From assembly GCF_000808575.1 (NCBI RefSeq), contig NZ_JWLW01000066.1, positions 124,001 through 188,000 on the forward strand: a DNA stretch of 64,000 nt. Direction: 5' to 3'. The stretch is from Alteromonas marina (GTDB lineage Bacteria; Pseudomonadota; Gammaproteobacteria; Enterobacterales; Alteromonadaceae). The notes under the pieces are model-generated. The model saw only the letters and a list, made by a program, of their open reading frames with translations. It was not told where the DNA came from and did not search any database. This document shows positions 58,832-64,000 of this stretch, piece by piece. A program made the position numbers and the translations under genes. Position 1 is the stretch's first letter; each line of letters opens with the position of its first letter.

Positions 58832-59785
58832 TTACGCCTCTAGTAAATAGCCATATTCTGCAAGGGCTACCCCTTGCTCTTTGGCCAACGTGCTGTTTGA
58901 CTTTCTATAGTAACTTTCTAGCTCAGCGTGAACAGCTGGAGATAGTTCCAGCTCTGTTGCTGTAAAGACCTTTCGGATCAGTTTAGGGTCTACATATTGC
59001 TGCAGCCACTTCCTTAAATAGAAGCGAGATTTAGGTTGCTTGGTAAATGCTACGCTCCCTAACGAGTTAAATCTACTTGGAACTACGTGATTGAGCACCC
59101 TCAACACACTTAATGATTGTCGAGATAAACTTGCGTTTACTTGCTCATAAAACCGAATGTCTCGAATCTTATGGGCTGGTACTCCTAGCCAAGCAAACAA
59201 CCGTGATATTTCTTTCTCTGGCTGAGCTTTTAGCACTTCATAAGCTTGAAAATAGATATTGTGCTCGCCGAACAATTCGCTATACAAACGGTAAACAAGT
59301 GCATAATTCAAATAAACCGGTGAAAAACCTATTCTGTAGGGGTATTTTAACTGTGTAAACTCATCGAGTGTCCACGTTCCCCCTTCTTGCACGTACTGCG
59401 CATATATTGCTTTTAGCAACGCAAGTTGTTCACGTACATAAATAATAATCCGCGCATTTGGGAAACATTGTTTCAAGCGGTTAGCTATCCGCGTTAAACC
59501 ATCAGCATGATAAGCGGAATCGCCAAGCAAATGCTCCCATGACATTATCGCTTTGTTGCATCCACGCGAACGGCAAAACTCAGCAACGCCTTCCCTTACC
59601 AATGCCGGAGAAAATGCCAAGTCGTGCGCTGCAACGAGGTGAACTCCCCACTCAGACATTTTCAATCCGTTTCCAAGATGGCAAAAGCCTTCAGCTTTAG
59701 TGTAAACGTGAGATTGCATCCACGACGTAGCCGTCTTAGGGTAGCCCACATGGATAACAACTTCGATGTCAAAGGAGTCGCTCAC
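58832..59785 (-). CDS. Sulfotransferase family protein
   Basis: A 317-residue protein with a PAPS-binding loop near its start (HVGYPKTATSWMQ, residues 12-24, equal to the 5'-phosphosulfate loop GxPKTGTTxL) and a second site at ARIIIYVREQLALLKAIYAQY (3'-phosphate binding, R-x8-S type replaced by other residues). It should transfer sulfate from PAPS to a glycan or other acceptor. Acceptor unknown. It sits 2 bp before legI on the same strand, inside the leg-type block. Confidence 0.82.
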   Translation of the reverse strand: MSDSFDIEVVIHVGYPKTATSWMQSHVYTKAEGFCHLGNGLKMSEWGVHLVAAHDLAFSPALVREGVAEFCRSRGCNKAIMSWEHLLGDSAYHADGLTRIANRLKQCFPNARIIIYVREQLALLKAIYAQYVQEGGTWTLDEFTQLKYPYRIGFSPVYLNYALVYRLYSELFGEHNIYFQAYEVLKAQPEKEISRLFAWLGVPAHKIRDIRFYEQVNASLSRQSLSVLRVLNHVVPSRFNSLGSVAFTKQPKSRFYLRKWLQQYVDPKLIRKVFTATELELSPAVHAELESYYRKSNSTLAKEQGVALAEYGYLLEA

Positions 59786-59794
59786 TTCACTTTC

Positions 59795-60466
59795 CTACGC
59801 GATTTCTTTTAAAACAACAAATGCTTCAGCTCGCTCTACATGCGCTTGAGTACCACGAATGATCTCAAGTGCTTCTACCGCATCAAAGCTACGAGGAAAA
59901 GGGTGTGCATCAAACTCACTTTGATACAAAGACAACACCGCCTTTTTTTGCTCGCTAAAATGACTAATATCCACGAAGAGGTTTGGTTGAAACTGTGTAT
60001 TTATAGGCGATAGACCAAAATCAGTTTCCGATAAAGTTTCATAACACGCCACTTTTTTAATATACGGCGCTCTAAAGGATTTACTGACAGAGACGACAGC
60101 GTCAAAAACATACCTATGGTCAGAATGTACGTCAAACGCATAAGGAATATACACCGTGTGCGGTTTTACAAAATCCATGTACTCTTTAAGCTTTTCGATA
60201 AGTGCACCTGTCGTTGTCGAGTCTAATCCAGCGGGAGTAAACCCCAAATTTCGTTCGCTAGAAAAATCGAAGTGGTTGCTTACTTTCTCTACCAGTTCCG
60301 CTCTTTGTGCTTTTTGTTCAGAGGTATAATTACTGCTTTGCTGCATATCTGTCACTACGCACCAATGTATGTCATCGCCCTCGGACCTATGTTTAAAAAG
60401 TGTTCCTCCGCATCCTAACGACTCATCATCTGGATGCGGAGCAATAACCATAACCGACTTATTCAT
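59795..60466 (-). CDS. PIG-L/LmbE family deacetylase
   Basis: A 223-residue zinc deacetylase: VIAPHPDDESLGCGG (H11, D14) and DVHSDHRYV (H114, H117) provide the metal ligands, and ATP-independent N-acetylglucosaminyl deacetylation is typical of the family. Substrate is unknown; an N-acetylated sugar of this pathway is likely. It overlaps the upstream aminotransferase gene by 4 bp. Confidence 0.88.
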   Translation of the reverse strand: MNKSVMVIAPHPDDESLGCGGTLFKHRSEGDDIHWCVVTDMQQSSNYTSEQKAQRAELVEKVSNHFDFSSERNLGFTPAGLDSTTTGALIEKLKEYMDFVKPHTVYIPYAFDVHSDHRYVFDAVVSVSKSFRAPYIKKVACYETLSETDFGLSPINTQFQPNLFVDISHFSEQKKAVLSLYQSEFDAHPFPRSFDAVEALEIIRGTQAHVERAEAFVVLKEIA

Positions 60467-61491
60467 AATGCAGTGTCCTGTAAATACTTATCTAGAACGG
60501 ACATCACTTCCGTTTGATCTTCCTCTTCTAGTGAGGGATATATAGGCAAAGATAGGTAACGTCGGTAGGCCGTTGACGCATGGGGAAACTTATTCAAGTC
60601 ATTCAGCCAAGGACTTATTGGTCGCAATATCTGAACCCTGCTGGCTACAGAGTCAATAAGTTTATCGGCTTGTTCTACTGATATCACAAAGCGATACCAA
60701 ACGCGGTGGTTTACGTTGCCTACAACGTGTCGAGACAGAAATTTGTTTCCCAAATAGATATTTGCTCGAGCTTGCCTTTGAGCAATTATAGACGTTGCCT
60801 CAACGAGTTTTGCAACGCCCAGCGCTCCACTAAACTCGTTTGCTTTCATATTTATACACTCACCAGAGGGAATTTGCGAATACCCTTCACGTAGGCGTTT
60901 AGCACTACCTAATAACGCCTCATCGTCAAACAGCACTACCCCCAACTCGGCCGCGCCCAACAATTTGGTTGCATAAAGAGACTGTATGACAAAGTCACCG
61001 TAAGTTTGAGGAAGACTATCCGCAGTAATCGCGAAGCCATGAGAACAATCTTCAACAACTGTTAGGCCTGCATGTTTAAGTGTAGTAATGTCAGCGGGGA
61101 TACCAAACGTGTTCACTACTATTACAACATTTGCACGGTGTTGTTCGGCAAGCTGGATGGCTTGGTAAACATCGATATTTGCTTCGCCTTCTGCAATATC
61201 GCAAGGAATGACATTCGCACCTAATGACAACACCGAATTACACACGGCGCTACATGAATAGGCGGGTACAATAACGTTACTTCCCGCCTTAACACCTGCA
61301 AGAATAAGCGCAAGTCGAATTGCCATCGAACCTGAGGAAACCGCTGTTGCGCATTTGCGTTGATAGAAATTCGCAGCTTTGGCTTCAAAGTCTGCTACAT
61401 ATTTACCTTGCGTGAAAAAGCCACTTTGCACTACATCGTGTAGCAATTGCTTGTCAGCATTAGCAAAGACAATTTGGTTATGCGGTATCAA
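60463..61491 (-). CDS. DegT/DnrJ/EryC1/StrS family aminotransferase
   Basis: A 342-residue sugar aminotransferase-like PLP protein: SGSMAIRLALILAGVKAGSNVIVPAYSC, VVEDCSHGF, and the expected PLP lysine K176 in SLYATKLLGAAELGVV. It is shorter than PseC/LegC (about 390) and lacks their N-terminal signature, so I do not call it LegC. It overlaps neighbours on both sides (4 and 14 bp), indicating a coupled cassette with the deacetylase and the flavoprotein. Confidence 0.85.
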   Translation of the reverse strand: MIPHNQIVFANADKQLLHDVVQSGFFTQGKYVADFEAKAANFYQRKCATAVSSGSMAIRLALILAGVKAGSNVIVPAYSCSAVCNSVLSLGANVIPCDIAEGEANIDVYQAIQLAEQHRANVVIVVNTFGIPADITTLKHAGLTVVEDCSHGFAITADSLPQTYGDFVIQSLYATKLLGAAELGVVLFDDEALLGSAKRLREGYSQIPSGECINMKANEFSGALGVAKLVEATSIIAQRQARANIYLGNKFLSRHVVGNVNHRVWYRFVISVEQADKLIDSVASRVQILRPISPWLNDLNKFPHASTAYRRYLSLPIYPSLEEEDQTEVMSVLDKYLQDTAL

Positions 61492-62827
61492 AGTTTGTTA
61501 ATTCCTGTTTGCATAATGCCTTCACGCATGAAAACGTTTTTATCATAACGTCATTAGAAAAGAATACACCAGGTTCACTCGACCCTGTTAGCGTGAGATT
61601 ATTTATAGATTTTCCAAGTTTTTCAACTATTTCCCTTCCTTGTTTATAAGCTCCGAGCTTACGAAGGGGAAAGCCATTTAATACGCCCGTCTGTTCGCTA
61701 TACAGTGCTGTCGCCTCTTGGGAAACAACCCCCATTTGCTTCAGCTCACTAACTATCTCTTCATTATCAATAGGCTTCTCGAGGTTTCCATGACCAATTA
61801 CTTCAACTGTGCAACGATATCCGTTTTCCGAGTAATCGTTAGAAGCAAAATTCTCGTAAAGCGTTATTCGATATGGCGTAAATTTGGGGTCGAAGCAATT
61901 TATATAATGACAGTCAGTCTCATAAGGTCTATCAAATACAAAATGGAAAAGTTGAATGCGAGTTCGTGCATATAGCTCTGACAATTTAGCCATGTCTTCA
62001 GGGTTAGCTATAACTCCTAATGTTTCAATAGGAGCTGTCCAAACGACGTGATCGCAATCAAACTTTTCGCCACCTTCAAACACCAAGCTTTCAATTTCAT
62101 CACCGCTTTTAATGACATCGATAATTTTACTATTAAGCTTAATATCAACACCTAATTGGCGAGTTTTAGTAACAAGCTCTTCAATCCATTTAGCAACACC
62201 GAAACCATTTTTGGGGTAAAATGCCAAAGGAATTGTCTTACCGGTTAAATCAATTCGCGTTAACGACAAAGGGGTATCTGCACTGTGCTCAGTACTTCGT
62301 CCAGCGTGCTCAGAAAGCCTATCAAGCGCGAAATAGCGCTGAACCTCAGCCTCTAATAAATCAGGCGCACAAGGAAGAAATTTTTTTATGCTAGGCAGAA
62401 AGACATTATCAGTTAAGACGTTGCCGAAACGGCGTCGATAATTTGAAATGATGTCACCACAGTTATTCGATACAACGCCATCGCGTAAAGCATCAACCCC
62501 CACAGAGCTGGCTACATTGTGATGTGTAGCGTCTAACTTTCCATTAAAGTAGTGCCCGCCCTTAATTCGACTTATCTCATTCCAATCGTCGTTGCTGCAT
62601 ACACTGCTAAATAGGAAACCATCGAGTTCATCGATTTTGGTTTGTGCTGGAATGTGGGTGCCAATATCGAAATGCTGTTGTTTAAATTTCGTCGACATGC
62701 CCAACAATCCACCTAGGCGGCTTCCTCCTTCAATCATGACAACGTTACAGTCAGGCAAATCTTTTTTGAGTGTATAACTGGCAACAATACCCCCAATTCC
62801 ACCACCTACTACTGCAATAGTTGTCAT
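61478..62827 (-). CDS. FAD-dependent oxidoreductase (amine oxidase/UDP-galactopyranose mutase-like)
   Basis: A 449-residue flavoprotein with an N-terminal dinucleotide loop VVGGGIGGIVASYTLKKDLP (G8-x-G-x-x-G13), the ExGxRxGG-type EGGSRLGGLLGM, VVWTAPIETL in the middle, and the late LTGSSEPGVFFSNDVMIKTF segment. It resembles protoporphyrinogen-oxidase-like and UDP-galactopyranose-mutase-like enzymes. Reaction unknown. It overlaps the aminotransferase by 14 bp and lies 12 bp after legG. Confidence 0.82.
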   Translation of the reverse strand: MTTIAVVGGGIGGIVASYTLKKDLPDCNVVMIEGGSRLGGLLGMSTKFKQQHFDIGTHIPAQTKIDELDGFLFSSVCSNDDWNEISRIKGGHYFNGKLDATHHNVASSVGVDALRDGVVSNNCGDIISNYRRRFGNVLTDNVFLPSIKKFLPCAPDLLEAEVQRYFALDRLSEHAGRSTEHSADTPLSLTRIDLTGKTIPLAFYPKNGFGVAKWIEELVTKTRQLGVDIKLNSKIIDVIKSGDEIESLVFEGGEKFDCDHVVWTAPIETLGVIANPEDMAKLSELYARTRIQLFHFVFDRPYETDCHYINCFDPKFTPYRITLYENFASNDYSENGYRCTVEVIGHGNLEKPIDNEEIVSELKQMGVVSQEATALYSEQTGVLNGFPLRKLGAYKQGREIVEKLGKSINNLTLTGSSEPGVFFSNDVMIKTFSCVKALCKQELTNFDTA

Positions 62828-62839
62828 AGATAACCTCGA

Positions 62840-64000
62840 CTAATACATAAGCTTTTTCGCTAGCAATTTTCTTTTTATCGGCAACGTTTCTAAAATCTCA
62901 AGTGTACGCTCTGCCATAAACCCGTCGCCATAAAGGCTTTGATTCGGTTGCAAACCGCTACGGAAGCTTTTATCTGTTAACGCGCAAGACAATGATGTTG
63001 CTATGTCATTTTGGCTACTTTTAGAGAAAATAACGTTACCAGAATGTTCTCTGCCGCGCTGTCGCTCCCCTACATTGATGCAAGGCAAGCCCATATAATC
63101 AGCTTCATGAAATGCGAGCGACGAGTTGCCTAAAAGTACAACAGCGTGTCGCAGCAAATTGATAAAGGCTATTCTCGGCAGATTACGATATACATCCACA
63201 CCTTCAAGATTATCAATGAACTTCACAATTTCTGACGAGCCAGGATCAGAATTAGGCGAACCGACAATAACATGTAAACCAAGAGATTTAGCTGCTTTTA
63301 CCGTATTGAGGATCTCAACTTTAGCACTTTCAAAATCCCCATTTAAAGGGTGGTGAATTAACACACCGTAACGTCCCTCACAGCGTACCCCCGATTCTCT
63401 CGCTAGTTCGGAAGGAGACATATGAGGAGTCATTCGCAGCCTGTCTACCCCGCCACTGCCAACGGTAAAGACCCTCCAAGGCTCTTCACCTAGCTGAAGA
63501 ATACGCGTTGTATGATTGCCCGTCATAGTAAGGTGAAGATGGCTCAATTTTGTCGTCGCATGCCGCGACTGTTCATCTACATTTCCGCCCTCTGGGTTGG
63601 TGCTATCACCACCAGCAAGATGAACAATCGGAACCGTTGCATAGTTTGCTACGACAGCCGTAATAAGCGGCTCTTCTCTGTCGCCTAAAACCAGCAGTAG
63701 ATCGGGATTATTCTCAGAAATAGCATCACCAAGTCCAGCCATTAATTCAGAGCAAGACTTCACTCTGTGTTGATTATCATCGTGAGAAATAGACGTAGGA
63801 ATGCGTGATACTATATTGAAGCCATCATTTTCGATTTCTTTTACCGAATATTCGTGAATGTCGGTCAAATGGGCACCAGTCGCCACTACCATCACTTCAA
63901 ACTTTTCACTCTGTGACATGGCAAGCAATAACGGATACATTAAATCATATTCAGAGCGGATCCCCGTGACGGCCATGACAGAGATCTTACCCTGACATTC
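62840..64000 (-). CDS. legG: Hydrolysing UDP-sugar 2-epimerase (LegG/NeuC family), 5' end outside the window
   Basis: The frame is open to the right edge: beyond the first internal ATG (63976) it still reads ECQGKISV-MAVTGIRSEYDLMYPLL, so the true start lies outside. Over 385 residues are present. Motifs: LLVLGDREEPL, HLAGGDST...DEQSRHATTKLSHLH, VGSGGVDRL, GNSSLAFHEADYMGLPCINVGERQRGREH. NeuC/LegG enzymes hydrolyse UDP-GlcNAc-type sugars to free ManNAc-type sugars. The usual GGE of the family is GGD here, with a short insertion after it (NPEGGN). legB/legC would be expected further upstream, off the window. Confidence 0.87.
   Translation of the reverse strand, partial: ECQGKISVMAVTGIRSEYDLMYPLLLAMSQSEKFEVMVVATGAHLTDIHEYSVKEIENDGFNIVSRIPTSISHDDNQHRVKSCSELMAGLGDAISENNPDLLLVLGDREEPLITAVVANYATVPIVHLAGGDSTNPEGGNVDEQSRHATTKLSHLHLTMTGNHTTRILQLGEEPWRVFTVGSGGVDRLRMTPHMSPSELARESGVRCEGRYGVLIHHPLNGDFESAKVEILNTVKAAKSLGLHVIVGSPNSDPGSSEIVKFIDNLEGVDVYRNLPRIAFINLLRHAVVLLGNSSLAFHEADYMGLPCINVGERQRGREHSGNVIFSKSSQNDIATSLSCALTDKSFRSGLQPNQSLYGDGFMAERTLEILETLPIKRKLLAKKLMY

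Noticed and set aside
60463..61491. DegT aminotransferase as LegC
   Set aside because: About 50 residues shorter than LegC/PseC and without their N-terminal signature; specific assignment not supportable.

Overview
The window reads as chromosome of a motile marine gammaproteobacterium, most likely Alteromonas or a close relative. That assignment is inferred from gene order and protein character (FlrABC-controlled polar flagellum, FlhF/FlhG, a ParC/ParP-type chemotaxis locus, MetJ-type met boxes); no marker such as rRNA is present.

Layout. (1) 1-3.6 kb: a SulP transporter (cut by the left edge) with a beta-carbonic anhydrase on the minus strand, divergent from two LysR regulators (one OxyR-like but without the peroxidatic cysteine, one MetR-like). 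(2) 3.7-7.2 kb: a Cache-type chemoreceptor, a 266-bp MITE-like palindromic element, ppnP and a DUF938 methyltransferase. (3) 7.2-11.9 kb: a methionine operon metA-metH(N)-metH(C), with methionine synthase split into two ORFs at an in-frame UAG and a met-box array upstream of metA. (4) 11.9-43.0 kb, all minus strand: a large flagellar/chemotaxis block, read in transcription order flrA, flrBC, fliEFGHIJ, fliKLMNOPQR-flhB, flhA-flhF-flhG-fliA, cheYZAB-parC-parP-cheW and a DUF2802 gene. Sigma-54-type promoter sequences precede flrB, fliE, fliK and (weaker) flhA. (5) 43.1-43.9 kb: a short divergent flagellin. (6) 44.1-54.25 kb, plus strand: a complete CMP-pseudaminic acid pathway (pseB,C,F,G,I,H), preceded by a CDP-glycerol synthase (TagD type) and followed by an acyl carrier protein, an adenylating enzyme, an SDR reductase and a TagF/TagB-type CDP-glycerol glycerophosphotransferase. 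(7) 54.27-64.0 kb, minus strand and convergent with the previous block: a second nonulosonic acid locus of legionaminic type (legG/neuC, legI/neuB, neuD/legH, ptmE/legE, legF/neuA, a candidate sialyltransferase-like enzyme), with a sulfotransferase, a PIG-L deacetylase, a DegT aminotransferase and a flavoprotein inserted between legG and legI. It runs off the right edge.

How it fits together. Region 4 builds, drives and positions a polar flagellum and polar chemoreceptor arrays. Regions 5-7 look like a surface-glycan/flagellin-modification island next to a flagellin gene, able to make two different activated nonulosonic acids and possibly to decorate them with glycerol phosphate, acyl and sulfate groups. 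The most novel part is the pairing of teichoic-acid-type glycerol-phosphate enzymes and an ACP-ligase-reductase cassette with the pse genes, facing a Leg-type locus that carries an uncharacterised four-gene cassette. Function there is inference from family membership and context.
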